Assembly: GCA_023301725.1 (NCBI GenBank) | Contig: JALZUD010000010.1 | Coordinates: forward strand, 1 to 64,000 | Origin: Granulosicoccus sp. | Lineage (GTDB): Bacteria; Pseudomonadota; Gammaproteobacteria; Granulosicoccales; Granulosicoccaceae | Length of the DNA: 64,000 nt | Reading direction: 5' to 3' | Shown: positions 16,950 through 26,184 of the stretch, piece by piece | Layout of the letters: every line of letters starts with the position of its first letter | How positions within the stretch are numbered: position 1 is the stretch's first letter | Notes under the pieces: model-generated | Database searches by the model: none | What the model was told of the DNA's origin: nothing | Seen by the model: only the letters and a program-made list of their open reading frames with translations | Program-made: the position numbers and the translations under genes

Positions 16950-18107
16950 ATGATGTTTTTACAAGAGGCCGATTGCCGTTTAGAAGACTTTGAAGTCTTA
17001 ATTAATGACACTTTGCTAAAAGATGAAGTGCCGTTTGCATCGGATGTGATGAAGAACATTCCCGTGTACGACATGCCAGAATTGCAAAGCACATTGAATA
17101 GTGCTGGTGAGCGAAAGAAGCTTTTATCCGAATGGGCTAAAGTGATGTTGAATCGATCGGGTGTGGTTGTTCTGCGTAAAACTTACGAAGATACAACGGT
17201 GATTGATAAAGCCACTGATATATTTCTAGCCTTAATCTGCCAAGAAAAAGAACAAAATGGCGACAAGTCAGATCATTTTGCAGCCAAAGGCAGTAACGAA
17301 CGATTGTGGAATTCATTGCAGAAACTTGCGAAAGCGGATGCTGCAGCCTTCATTGACTATCACGCAAATACTAATATCGATGCGGTATGTGAAAGTTGGT
17401 TGGGCCCAGGTTATCAAGTAACCACACAAATCAATCTTGTGCACCCAGGTGGCAAGGCGCAGCAACCGCACCGTGATTATCACATGGGTTTTCAAACATC
17501 CGATGTCTGTGAGCGGTACCCTGTGCACGTGCATTCATTGTCGCCAGTGTTAACATTGCAAGGTGCCATCGCACATTGTGATATGCCTATTGAAAGTGGT
17601 CCCACACAGTTACTGCCGTTTTCACAGCGTTATACACCCGGTTATCTGGCGTATCGGCGCGATGATTTCAAAGCGTGTTTTAAGGACAACTACGTGCAGC
17701 TGAATTTAGAGAAAGGGGATTCAGTATTTTTTAATCCTGCGCTGTTCCATGCAGCCGGTGATAATAAAACTTCGGATATTGAACGACTGGTAAATCTGCT
17801 GCAAATATCTTCAGCCTACGGACGCTCTTTAGAAAATATTGACCGTGCATCCATGTGCAACTGGGTATACCCTGAATTGCAGAAGCGCTTTGCGGCGGGC
17901 GCTATGACACCTGAAGCACTTCATGCCTTACTGGCTTCAACCGCTGAAGGTTATTCGTTTCCCACAAGCATGGATACCGATCCGCCTATTGGTGGTTTAG
18001 CCCCAGAGACACAGAATCAAGTGGTGGCGCGGTGTTTACGAAATGGCGCGTCGGCTGAGCAATTGTCGACTGAGCTGCACGCATTGTCGATTAAGCAGCA
18101 AGCCTAG
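16950..18107 (+). CDS. PhyH-family Fe(II)/2-oxoglutarate oxygenase
   Basis: A 385-residue protein of the phytanoyl-CoA dioxygenase superfamily. The iron site is visible as H174 and D176 in QQPHRDYHMG and a distal H267 in NPALFHAAGDN. Between them lies QGAIAHCDMPIESGPTQLLPFSQRYTPGY, the usual jelly-roll segment with GPTQ. Such enzymes hydroxylate small metabolites or lipids; the substrate is unknown. It follows the LacI gene by 402 bases and may or may not belong to the sulfonate locus. A CGGAG sequence upstream serves the ATG at 16950 or the one at 16953. Confidence 0.8.
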   Translation: MMFLQEADCRLEDFEVLINDTLLKDEVPFASDVMKNIPVYDMPELQSTLNSAGERKKLLSEWAKVMLNRSGVVVLRKTYEDTTVIDKATDIFLALICQEKEQNGDKSDHFAAKGSNERLWNSLQKLAKADAAAFIDYHANTNIDAVCESWLGPGYQVTTQINLVHPGGKAQQPHRDYHMGFQTSDVCERYPVHVHSLSPVLTLQGAIAHCDMPIESGPTQLLPFSQRYTPGYLAYRRDDFKACFKDNYVQLNLEKGDSVFFNPALFHAAGDNKTSDIERLVNLLQISSAYGRSLENIDRASMCNWVYPELQKRFAAGAMTPEALHALLASTAEGYSFPTSMDTDPPIGGLAPETQNQVVARCLRNGASAEQLSTELHALSIKQQA

Positions 18108-18114
18108 TGCTGAT

Positions 18115-18276
18115 ATGGTTAGTACACTATTAAACTTTGCAGCTGCAAGCTTTGCTCTAACAGCAACGCCTGGTCCAGATATGTTGTTGATGAATTCGCG
18201 CGCGGTTGCTTAAGGGCGAACTACGGGTTTTCTTTTCTTAGCGGGTGCCGTAGACCGACTGAGTAAGATTAAATAA
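18115..18276 (+). pseudogene. Decayed LysE/RhtB-family exporter gene
   Basis: The ATG at 18115 opens MVSTLLNFAAASFALTATPG, followed by PDMLLMNSRAVA and a TAA at 18211-18213. The TPGPDMLL box is the N-terminal signature of LysE/RhtB amino acid exporters. Reading through the stop gives GRTTGFLFLAGAV, the expected continuation, so the TAA probably replaced a sense codon (CAA to TAA would do it). The frame ends at 18276 and the remaining two thirds of the gene are gone. A remnant rather than a functional small protein. Confidence 0.7.
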
Positions 18277-18358
18277 CCAGAATAAAAATTGCCATTTAGG
18301 TCGTGCGGTGGAAGCCTAAATTCTAGGCTACTCTTGTTACACTAATACCGAGTACATC

Positions 18359-18856
18359 ATGAGTCGATACCGCCCGCCACAACCAAAATCCTCCCCGTAC
18401 ATCACGCGCCACGGCTTCGAACGCCTGCAACATGAGGAGAAAGAATTGTGGGTGCGTCGTAAAGTGGTGACAGCAGCCCTTCATGAAGCTGCCGCTGAAG
18501 GCGATCGCTCTGAGAACGCTGAATACCAATACCGGAAAAAAGAGCTGCGTGAGTTAGACCGGCGTATTCGCTATCTACAAAAGCGCATACCTGATCTCAC
18601 TGTGATTGACAGGCGTGCGGATAGTGATGCCATATTCTTTGGCGCAGAGGTTGAGCTGGAATCTGATACCGACACCATGATGGTCAGAATTGTAGGTGCT
18701 GATGAAATAAATCCAGCACGGAGGCATATAAGTATCGATTCACCACTAGCCAGAGCCTTGTTGAAAAAACAGGTGGATGACGACGTGACGATTCAGGTCG
18801 AGGGTAAGTCTCTGACGTACAGTGTCCTGAGATTGTCATATCCTGAACAGGACTAA
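18359..18856 (+). CDS. greB: Transcription elongation factor GreB
   Basis: A 165-residue protein with an N-terminal coiled coil (about 18-80) and a C-terminal FKBP-like domain (about 85-160). The coiled-coil tip contains AAAEGDRSENAEYQYRKKEL, whose acidic D and E residues enter the RNA polymerase secondary channel and stimulate transcript cleavage. The length and the PYIT start fit GreB rather than GreA. It appears to be a single-gene unit. Confidence 0.92.
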   Translation: MSRYRPPQPKSSPYITRHGFERLQHEEKELWVRRKVVTAALHEAAAEGDRSENAEYQYRKKELRELDRRIRYLQKRIPDLTVIDRRADSDAIFFGAEVELESDTDTMMVRIVGADEINPARRHISIDSPLARALLKKQVDDDVTIQVEGKSLTYSVLRLSYPEQD

Positions 18857-19069
18857 TTTAAACCTTATAAGTGCGGACTTTTGTGCGCTGGCACTAGGCA
18901 AAGCACAGGATGCTACACGTTTGAAATCATCTGCGTGGCATTGTTCACCTGTTCAGGTAGGTCACTAAAAACCATAACTTGCGGATACTAAAATACTTGG
19001 CACATCAATCGACGTAATTCGCGGTATTGTAGTGCCTTGCAGAGAAGGCCCCCGTGAAGCAATAACATC

Positions 19070-20305
19070 ATGAACCCCACGATTTCCTCACTAGAGCGTA
19101 ACGTCAGGCTTTTCCCACGCTACAAAGCGGCTACTAGCTTTTCACCGTGGTTGCCCGTCTTTTTTCTATACTTCATTGAGCACGTGACTCTGGGAGAGGC
19201 TGTATTACTTGGCTCTACTTATTACTTCTCAGCGTTTCTTCTCGAAGTACCCTCTGGGTATTGTTCAGATCGTTTTGGTCGTCGCCTCACACTTACCCTT
19301 GCATCAATAATGACGGCCCTGGCTTGCGTGCTGTTTGTGCTAGCCGACTCTTACGTACTTTTGTTTGCAGCACAAGCGCTGCTGGCAGCTGGTATTGCGT
19401 TTCAATCGGGCAGCGACAGCGCGCTGCTTTATGACTCGCTACGCGCACTGGGTCGCGAGGACGAATACACAATGCGTGAAACCATTGCCCAGAAGTGGAG
19501 CATGACGTCGTTGGCGTGTTCTTGTCTGGTGGGTGGCGCACTAGGCACTATAGATTTGCGGCTGGCCTACTTAGTTACCTTGTTTGCGGCCTTGTTCGCA
19601 GTGACTCAATGTGTCTCATTTACAGAGCCTTCAACAGAATCTGACGAAAAAGCACTTGATTTCATAAGACAGATGAAACGAGCACTGGGCTATTTTTCTA
19701 GTCCATTCTTGGGTTGGATATTGGCCTTTTTTGTCCTTGGCTTTTCACTAGAGCATGTACCTTTCGAATTTTATCAGCCTTACTTGAAGTTGCTTGGTGA
19801 AAGCTCTGTTACAAGCTGGCTGGCAAGTAATTCTGCACCGATGGTATCGGGCATTGTCATCAGCATCTCTATGTTTGGTGGCGCAATTGGTGCGGCAGTG
19901 AGTCAGCGTTTAATTAGCCGTATAGGACTAAGAGTGTTGTTGCTCACCAGCATCGCGATTCAAGTAGTCATAATCGCTGGCATGTCGATTGTTCTGCACC
20001 CTGTGATGCTATCGCTGATCATGTTCAGGAATTTTTCCATGTCGATGGCACGAGGGCCAATGCTAGGTGCCATCGCTCCGTATGTTGACAGCGCACAACG
20101 TGCCACATTTCTCTCAATGTTAAGTCTAGCTGGGCGAGCCGCGTTCTCTATTGCACTCGCCTTACTCTCAGTGCTGGTCATTGGTAAAGAGGCGCTGAAC
20201 TGGAATGCTCTGTCTCAAGTGTTGGTGCTGGCTGCAATTGTCGGTGTGTTAGCACTCTGTGCTCTTTACTTTTACTCACGCAATGTGGCCAGTGAACTGC
20301 AATGA
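19070..20305 (+). CDS. MFS transporter
   Basis: A 411-residue major facilitator with about twelve membrane segments. The motif between helices 2 and 3 is SGYCSDRFGRRLTL, and SGSDSALLYDSLRALGREDEY follows helix 4, a feature of the MFS subgroup often annotated as drug or multidrug permeases. The substrate is unknown. Flanking genes give no clue, and it is monocistronic. Confidence 0.85.
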   Translation: MNPTISSLERNVRLFPRYKAATSFSPWLPVFFLYFIEHVTLGEAVLLGSTYYFSAFLLEVPSGYCSDRFGRRLTLTLASIMTALACVLFVLADSYVLLFAAQALLAAGIAFQSGSDSALLYDSLRALGREDEYTMRETIAQKWSMTSLACSCLVGGALGTIDLRLAYLVTLFAALFAVTQCVSFTEPSTESDEKALDFIRQMKRALGYFSSPFLGWILAFFVLGFSLEHVPFEFYQPYLKLLGESSVTSWLASNSAPMVSGIVISISMFGGAIGAAVSQRLISRIGLRVLLLTSIAIQVVIIAGMSIVLHPVMLSLIMFRNFSMSMARGPMLGAIAPYVDSAQRATFLSMLSLAGRAAFSIALALLSVLVIGKEALNWNALSQVLVLAAIVGVLALCALYFYSRNVASELQ

Positions 20306-20989
20306 AGTTAATGCAGTTACTTGCCTCAGCTAGTAATCTTTTGGTGATGGTTGAAGTATGAGGCATCGTTAAGCACGCGCGCCGCGGCGGGCGGCCTAGG
20401 CGGTTGAAGATACAAGTGCCCGCCTAGAACAGTTCATAAGTACTGCGCCGCTCGGGGGCGGATAGGGCCTCTGGGCGCCCTCTAGGGCATGACTGCACGG
20501 CAAAGGAGATCAATGATAGTTCAGAGGTTTACGCGCCGCTAACTGATTTTCCAAAAGCGCTTTACGCAATATCCATCTTGCGCGCATGATGGATGCACTC
20601 TGTTCGCGTTTTCACACTAAGAACCTTATACAAAGCAGTAATATGAAACTTGACTGTCAAGATGCCAATGCACAATATTTATTGATTGTCCCAAAGTCGC
20701 CAGTATTGCCTTCAATCCAGCAGAAAACAGGCGATGCATCGTCGATGCATGACAATGCAAAGTTGTCCATTCATGAGGTGCATGATAAATCAGAAAACTT
20801 AAAAACGAATATCAGCGGTCAACTACTAATAGTAAGAAAAGCTAGACTATTGTCCGGTTGAAGTCCAAGCTAGCAGTCTTATTTGCCAGAATTGAACAAC
20901 AAACCTCAAAGCTTAACGGCATTTGGTGAAATGCCTGCCTGTTCTAAGTATCCAAAACATAGATAGCCCTCTAACTATAGGAAGAACTG
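20306..20989. other. Intergenic region with GC-rich hairpin
   Basis: 684 bases between the MFS gene and the histidine kinase. A GC-rich patch (about 20375-20500) contains an 8-bp inverted repeat, CTAGGCGG (20396-20403) with CCGCCTAG (20420-20427), which could terminate the MFS transcript, though no T run follows. A 91-codon frame at 20586-20861 has no recognisable domain, no good RBS and unconvincing composition, so I do not call it a gene. Confidence 0.4.
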
Positions 20990-22861
20990 ATGGCAACTCA
21001 ATCGTCCAAATCAGTTGACAGAGCGATCGTGCGCTCTGTTAGTTTCCGACGATGGTTGTTACAACCATCGTCGGAAGAGGAAGTCTTACAACTAGAGAGT
21101 ATGTTTCGCTATACGAAGGCAATGGGCCTCGTTATTTTTATCTATTTTTCGGCTGGTATTTATGCGATTTACGAGCACGTAAGCACCACCTATATTATTG
21201 CATTTCTCATTTTGTTATTCAGCGAGGCAATTTACAAGATCACCATAAGCGAGGGCTTTATGCGTGCCAGTCCAGAGGCGCAAAAACATCGGAGATGGAA
21301 AATTGCCTTCAGCATTGGAATGATCTATTACAGCATTGTTTATGGGTTGACCGCCCTGATCATATTCCTGCCAATGCCCGACGAAAGCCGCCTTGTTGTG
21401 TTGTCGATTTTTTTCTCGATAGCTTGCGCGCTGGCAGCCTGTTCGCTATTCATGCAAAGGGTGACGTGCCTATGCTTCGTTGTATACTTTGCGCCCACGT
21501 GTTTGGTACTCATCATTAAAGGGACGATCTTCGATCTGCTAATAGCGTTGGTTATATTTTTGTGTGTAGTTAGCGTGGTCTTATTTAACCGGCAGATTAA
21601 ACAAAAGTACAGTGATGTCTTTTCGTTGTTTAAACGTAACGAGATGTTATTGGAGCGCCTTAGTGTAGAGCGAGAGGTATCAGACTCATTACGTTTTGAG
21701 GCTGAAAAAGCTGTAGCAGAAAAAGATCGCTTCATTGCCACCGCAAGTCATGATTTGCGTCAACCTTTACACGCCATTGGGCTGTTCAGTCATGCATTGC
21801 AGCATATGCATCCCTCAGAGGAAAGTCAGGCTGTAATTGAATCCATGCAGCGCTCGATCGACTCATTGAACACCATGTTCGACAGCCTTCTGGATATATC
21901 TAGGTTGGATGCCAACGCAATATCACCGAACAAAAGCGCAATATCCATTGATGAACTGTTCGAATCCATGTCGATTGAATTTTTACCAGCATGCGAACAC
22001 AAGGGGTTGAAATTTATTGTTAAGCCGACCGAGCTTTGGGTGTATTCAGATCCTTCATTGCTTCGGCGTGTACTCCAGAACGTTGTAGCTAACGCCGTCA
22101 AGTTCTGCGAGAAGGGTCATGTTGAACTTTCAGCGAGTGTGTACCAGGAATGTGTACGTGTTGTAGTTGAAGATACTGGAGAAGGGATCGACGAGGAGTA
22201 CTTGGATCTGGTGTTCAACGAATTTCAACAGTTGGGTCGTCCGATTGGTGAAAGAACAGATTCAGGTGTGGGGCTTGGTCTGTCTATTGTTAAACGTCTG
22301 TGCAATTTGCAGGGCAATCATTTTGAATTAGTTTCAGAGCTCGGGCGTGGTACGCGTTTCAGTGTGTTGGTGGAGCAGATAGACAGCCAAATTCGACGTA
22401 TCGACAAACAAGAACCTGATGCGCTTGATTTGGGAGGTATACATATTCTAGTTGTCGACGACGATCCAGGCATAGTAGCGGGTTTGTCGCAGTTGTTAAG
22501 GTTCTGGCAGTGTACGGTGTACGGTTATGAGAGCGCAGATGCATTACTGTCAGCAGCTTCCCGAGAAGAATTCAAGTTGCCAGATGTCATTCTCTGTGAT
22601 TACCAATTGGGGCAAGGCTGGAACGGTCTGCAATTGCTGCAGATGCTACTGCCAAAATTGGGTGCGTCAGCGCCGTCTGTTTTCATTATTAGTGGTGAGT
22701 CAACGCAGGATGAATTATCGATCCTCGATGCATCAGAATATCCAGTCCTAACAAAACCTGTCAGGCCAACCGTGCTGCGGAACGCTATTGCGCATAGTTT
22801 GAGAACACGGACCGAACGAGCGACACAAGACTTACAATTAGCGATTGCACCAACCAGTTAG
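20990..22861 (+). CDS. Hybrid sensor histidine kinase with receiver domain
   Basis: A 623-residue protein. About six membrane helices occupy residues 43-205, a short coiled coil follows (about 215-245), the HisKA box has H254 in FIATASHDLRQPLHAIG, HATPase runs about 350-455 with N, G1 and G2 boxes (VVANAVKF, VEDTGEGID, GVGLGLSIVKRL), and a C-terminal receiver runs about 480-600 with phosphoacceptor D537 in VILCDYQLG. No sensor domain is recognised other than the membrane bundle, so the signal may be in the membrane. No separate DNA-binding response regulator lies nearby. An unusual palindrome sits in codons 19-29. Confidence 0.92.
   Translation: MATQSSKSVDRAIVRSVSFRRWLLQPSSEEEVLQLESMFRYTKAMGLVIFIYFSAGIYAIYEHVSTTYIIAFLILLFSEAIYKITISEGFMRASPEAQKHRRWKIAFSIGMIYYSIVYGLTALIIFLPMPDESRLVVLSIFFSIACALAACSLFMQRVTCLCFVVYFAPTCLVLIIKGTIFDLLIALVIFLCVVSVVLFNRQIKQKYSDVFSLFKRNEMLLERLSVEREVSDSLRFEAEKAVAEKDRFIATASHDLRQPLHAIGLFSHALQHMHPSEESQAVIESMQRSIDSLNTMFDSLLDISRLDANAISPNKSAISIDELFESMSIEFLPACEHKGLKFIVKPTELWVYSDPSLLRRVLQNVVANAVKFCEKGHVELSASVYQECVRVVVEDTGEGIDEEYLDLVFNEFQQLGRPIGERTDSGVGLGLSIVKRLCNLQGNHFELVSELGRGTRFSVLVEQIDSQIRRIDKQEPDALDLGGIHILVVDDDPGIVAGLSQLLRFWQCTVYGYESADALLSAASREEFKLPDVILCDYQLGQGWNGLQLLQMLLPKLGASAPSVFIISGESTQDELSILDASEYPVLTKPVRPTVLRNAIAHSLRTRTERATQDLQLAIAPTS
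21044..21076. repeat. 33-nt perfect palindrome inside the kinase coding sequence
   Basis: TTCCGACGATGGTTGT (21044-21059) and its exact reverse complement ACAACCATCGTCGGAA (21061-21076) flank one base. The repeat begins 54 nt after the kinase ATG and encodes RRWLLQPSSEE plus flanking codons. As RNA it would form a very stable hairpin in the early coding region; as DNA it is a perfect dyad. Confidence 0.85.
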
Positions 22862-23042
22862 CTCCGTTGCATATATTCACTTGCTGATATCAATAACAAC
22901 CTTGAGAAAAATGTAACGACTGACCGTTTCATTGTTTGCCCGGCCCTATGTCTAATTGTGTTAATTTCCAGAGCGACAAATTGTGTGTACCTATCAGATG
23001 TAGTTGAAGGCTAGTGACGATTGATGAACTTGTATTTGCGAT

Positions 23043-23675
23043 TCAAGTCTTCACAGGCACAGCATTGCCCCCCGTTGTTTGCTGCCAACTCAATAGAAAG
23101 TTGTTAACCAGCAGATCTACTATCTCCTGGTCTGCATTGGTTTCGTCCAAGTACAGCTGATTGGATAGTCGTAATGCGGCTACGCCATGTACGCCAGACC
23201 ATAGCGCTCGGGCTGCCACCGTAAGTTGGGTATCAGTGGCTGCTGGAACCAGCTGTTGAAGTTGAGTTTCGACAAGATCAAACAGCGCGTGAATCTGATG
23301 TGTGAGGTTTGGCGCAGTGACTTCTGGTCGCGTTTCTGCACGAGCAAACATCAAATCGAACTGGTGGGTGTGCTCAGCGGCAAATGTTAGATAAGCCAGT
23401 CCCATGTGCTTGATCGCAGCATCAGGCGATGGGCTTAGCTTGATGGCGTGGTCGCATTTCTCGTACAACGTTTGCAGGCCAATCTGATTCACGTGCAGGA
23501 AAATATCTTGCAAGTTGAGAAACACAGAGTAGAGCATGCCCGGTGTATAGCCGACGGCCGTTGCAATCTTGCGCGCCGTAACCTGTTCAGCGCCATGCTC
23601 ACTGACCAAGAACAACGTGGCATCAACAATTAGCTTTTGCAATTCCTCTCGACTGTGATCGCTGCGCCGGCCCAT
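23043..23675 (-). CDS. TetR-family regulator of the VIT/VWA gene
   Basis: A 210-residue regulator counted from the ATG at 23675 (MGRRSDHSREELQKL). An in-frame TTG at 23717 is a less likely start. The N-terminal helix-turn-helix is ATLFLVSEHGAEQVTARKIA and TAVGYTPGMLYSVFLNLQDIF (about 15-60). The C-terminal ligand domain (about 85-205) contains ARALWSGVHGVAALRLS, a WHG-type motif seen in TetR_C_33-like proteins. Three operator copies occupy the divergent promoter, so autoregulation and control of the VIT/VWA gene are expected. Confidence 0.88.
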   Translation of the reverse strand: MGRRSDHSREELQKLIVDATLFLVSEHGAEQVTARKIATAVGYTPGMLYSVFLNLQDIFLHVNQIGLQTLYEKCDHAIKLSPSPDAAIKHMGLAYLTFAAEHTHQFDLMFARAETRPEVTAPNLTHQIHALFDLVETQLQQLVPAATDTQLTVAARALWSGVHGVAALRLSNQLYLDETNADQEIVDLLVNNFLLSWQQTTGGNAVPVKT

Positions 23676-23750
23676 GTTGTGTGCGGGGTGAGAATGAGGC
23701 CAAAGTATAGCGAGCAATGACGTTAAGAATTCAAATGCGAGTCACTATTA

Positions 23751-23860
23751 ATTAAACATTGTTCAATTAATGCTTGTGATTTAATTAAACAACGTTCAAT
23801 ATAAGGCTGTCGATCGACTAGTGAGATTGACTAGAGCATTTTAATTGAACAATGTTTAAT
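23751..23860. promoter_or_regulatory. Three TetR-type operators
   Basis: Three copies of one 17-bp dyad: ATTAAACATTGTTCAAT (23751-23767), ATTAAACAACGTTCAAT (23784-23800) and, in inverted orientation, ATTGAACAATGTTTAAT (23844-23860). The core is TTAAACANNGTTCAA. The third copy ends one base before the AGGAG ribosome site of the VIT/VWA gene, so a bound repressor would block its transcription. The first two lie closer to the tetR start. Confidence 0.85.
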
Positions 23861-23872
23861 AGGAGAAACATC

Positions 23873-26062
23873 ATGAAAATATTATCTAAGTATCTGAATA
23901 AAATCAGAAAAACAGCCAATTCGATTCTCCAGAAAAATGGATTTATAGCCAGTGGGGTGTTACTTCTGATGGCCTCACAGGGCGTGACTGCGGCAGGATT
24001 ACTCACCCCAGACGATGGCAGCAAGTCATTGGTGTTGGCAGAGCAACATGTTTCAGTAGTGGTCGAAAACGGTTATGCCGTCACAGAGATTGATCAGATT
24101 TTTGGCAATCCACACGCGAACGACAAGCGCGCAATCTACAGTTTCCCAGTGCCTGATGGCGCTGCGGTGGGGGAATTTACTTTCTGGATTGATGGTCAGC
24201 CCGTGCACGCAGAAGTGTTGGAGAAAGAAGCTGCTCGGCAACTACATGAATCTGAGCAAGCAGCGGGCGGCGACTCTGCATTGGTTGAGCAAGATGATTT
24301 TCGCACTTTCGAGATGGAAGTTGCGCCGGTCAGGGCAGGCGCTGATGTCAGAGTTAGATTGGTTTACATACAGCAGGCCGCTGTTGACCATTCAATGGGC
24401 CGTTATGTTTATCCGTTGCAAGATGGCGATGTGGATGAGACTAAGAACAACTTCTGGTCGCGCAATGAAGAGGTCAGTGAAGCATTCTCATTCAACCTGC
24501 GGCTGCGTTCTGCCTATCCGGTAGATGCTATTCGGGTAACACGTGGCCAGGCCACCATCAACCAACTGGATAGTGGTGAGTGGGAGTTGAACATCAGCAG
24601 TAAATCAGGCGCTGGCGTTCAATTGGGCAATACCTTGAATGATCTTGAGATAGCAAAAACGCTTGAGCTTGATGCACCACCTGTTTTGAATTCGGAACTT
24701 GCGTCTGGACCGGCCACAGTGGTGTCCAGCCTGACGCCTGCAAGTGGTGAAGTTCATCGCCTGGACCGCGACATAGTGGTGTACTGGAGACTGGCTGAGA
24801 ATCTACCCGGTGCTATAGATCTTGTAACTTACAAAGAACACGGTGCTTCCTCTGGCACGTTCATGTTAACTGTGACACCCGGAATTGATCTTGCCCCGAT
24901 AACAGAGGGACGTGACTGGTTGTTTGTACTGGATACCTCTGGTTCTATGCAAAGTAAGTTCGCAACGTTGATCGATGGTGTGCAACGTGGACTGAATGCG
25001 CTTCAGCCGCACGATCGTTTTAAAGTCATTCTGTTTAGTAGCAAAGCGACTAGTCTTTCGAGGAACATGTTGCCAGCCACAGCCGATTCGGTTACGCAAA
25101 CACTGAAACAGCTTGATTCACTCAAGGCCGATGGTGGAACCAATCTTTTTGAAGGTTTGAAATCAGCCGTTGAATCGATCGATGGAGAGAGAACAACAGC
25201 TATTGTATTGGTGACAGATGGTGTAGCCAATGTGGGGGTCACCCAGATGACGGGTTTTCTCAAGCTGATGAAGAAGGTGGATGTGCGATTGTTTACAGCA
25301 GTTATGGGCAACAGTGCAAATCGTCCATTGCTGGAAGGGCTGACAAAGCACTCTGAAGGGTTTGCAGTGAACGTCTCCAACGATGACGATGTTGTCGGCT
25401 TGATGATGCAGGTTGTAGGAAAAGTAACGCATGAGGCCATGCACAACATTGACGTTGTTATTGATGGTGTTCGGACACGCGATCTGACACCTGCGAAGTT
25501 CAGCCGTGTTTATCAGGGTGAACAGTTGATTATCATGGGTAAATACAAAGGTTCTGGATCAGCGCGATTGACAATCAATGCTGAAATATCAGGGCAGAAA
25601 AACCAGTATGTTTCTGATTTGCAATTTCCAGATGCTGATACCAGCAATCCTGAACTTGAACGATTATGGGCATTTGCTGGTATTAAGGAATTGCAGGATC
25701 AGCAAGATATTGTGGGAGAGACAGATGACAGTAAGCAAGGCATTACCGATCTGGCGCTAGCCCATGGATTAGTGACACCGTATACCTCACTGATCGCTGT
25801 GCGCGACGAGGTTTTTGCAAACGCCGGCATACAGCGTAGTAATGCTACCCGAGTTGAACGTGAACGATTGGCACGTAGCGAACGGCTTAATCAACCTATT
25901 CAACAAACACGACAAGACACACAAGCACCCGCGTTTGCCTCTAGTAGAGCACAGACTGGGAATGGTGGTGGATCAATGGGGCTTTGGCTTCTGGGTTTGC
26001 TGTTAACATTGTTTCTTGTACGGGTAGGTCTTGAGGTCAAGGAGCGTCGTGAAGAAAATTAA
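23873..26062 (+). CDS. VIT and von Willebrand A domain surface protein
   Basis: A 729-residue protein starting at the ATG 23873, which follows AGGAGA; an upstream ATG at 23852 lies inside the operator. An N-terminal export signal lies at about 20-45. The VIT domain (about 50-170) includes NPHANDKRAIYSFPVPDGAAVGEF, and the VWA domain (about 345-510) has the MIDAS motif DWLFVLDTSGSMQSK. The C terminus has a membrane helix (LWLLGLLLTLFLV) with a basic tail. It resembles marine proteobacterial sortase-target proteins, but I see no sortase gene nearby and no clear LPXTG-type box. Likely anchored to the inner membrane or envelope. Confidence 0.85.
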   Translation: MKILSKYLNKIRKTANSILQKNGFIASGVLLLMASQGVTAAGLLTPDDGSKSLVLAEQHVSVVVENGYAVTEIDQIFGNPHANDKRAIYSFPVPDGAAVGEFTFWIDGQPVHAEVLEKEAARQLHESEQAAGGDSALVEQDDFRTFEMEVAPVRAGADVRVRLVYIQQAAVDHSMGRYVYPLQDGDVDETKNNFWSRNEEVSEAFSFNLRLRSAYPVDAIRVTRGQATINQLDSGEWELNISSKSGAGVQLGNTLNDLEIAKTLELDAPPVLNSELASGPATVVSSLTPASGEVHRLDRDIVVYWRLAENLPGAIDLVTYKEHGASSGTFMLTVTPGIDLAPITEGRDWLFVLDTSGSMQSKFATLIDGVQRGLNALQPHDRFKVILFSSKATSLSRNMLPATADSVTQTLKQLDSLKADGGTNLFEGLKSAVESIDGERTTAIVLVTDGVANVGVTQMTGFLKLMKKVDVRLFTAVMGNSANRPLLEGLTKHSEGFAVNVSNDDDVVGLMMQVVGKVTHEAMHNIDVVIDGVRTRDLTPAKFSRVYQGEQLIIMGKYKGSGSARLTINAEISGQKNQYVSDLQFPDADTSNPELERLWAFAGIKELQDQQDIVGETDDSKQGITDLALAHGLVTPYTSLIAVRDEVFANAGIQRSNATRVERERLARSERLNQPIQQTRQDTQAPAFASSRAQTGNGGGSMGLWLLGLLLTLFLVRVGLEVKERREEN

Positions 26063-26184
26063 TTAAACGTGAAGGTTCGGGATGCGGCAGCTTGTTGAGT
26101 TGTCGCACCCGTATAGCGCGGACGAAAGCTTCTTGCCGCGAATCCATAGTCTTCAAGTCCTTCTCATGGACGTGCCTGCTAAGT

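Noticed and set aside
20586-20861. 91-codon frame between the MFS gene and the histidine kinase
   Set aside because: No domain, no good ribosome site, and composition unlike neighbouring proteins; probably chance.
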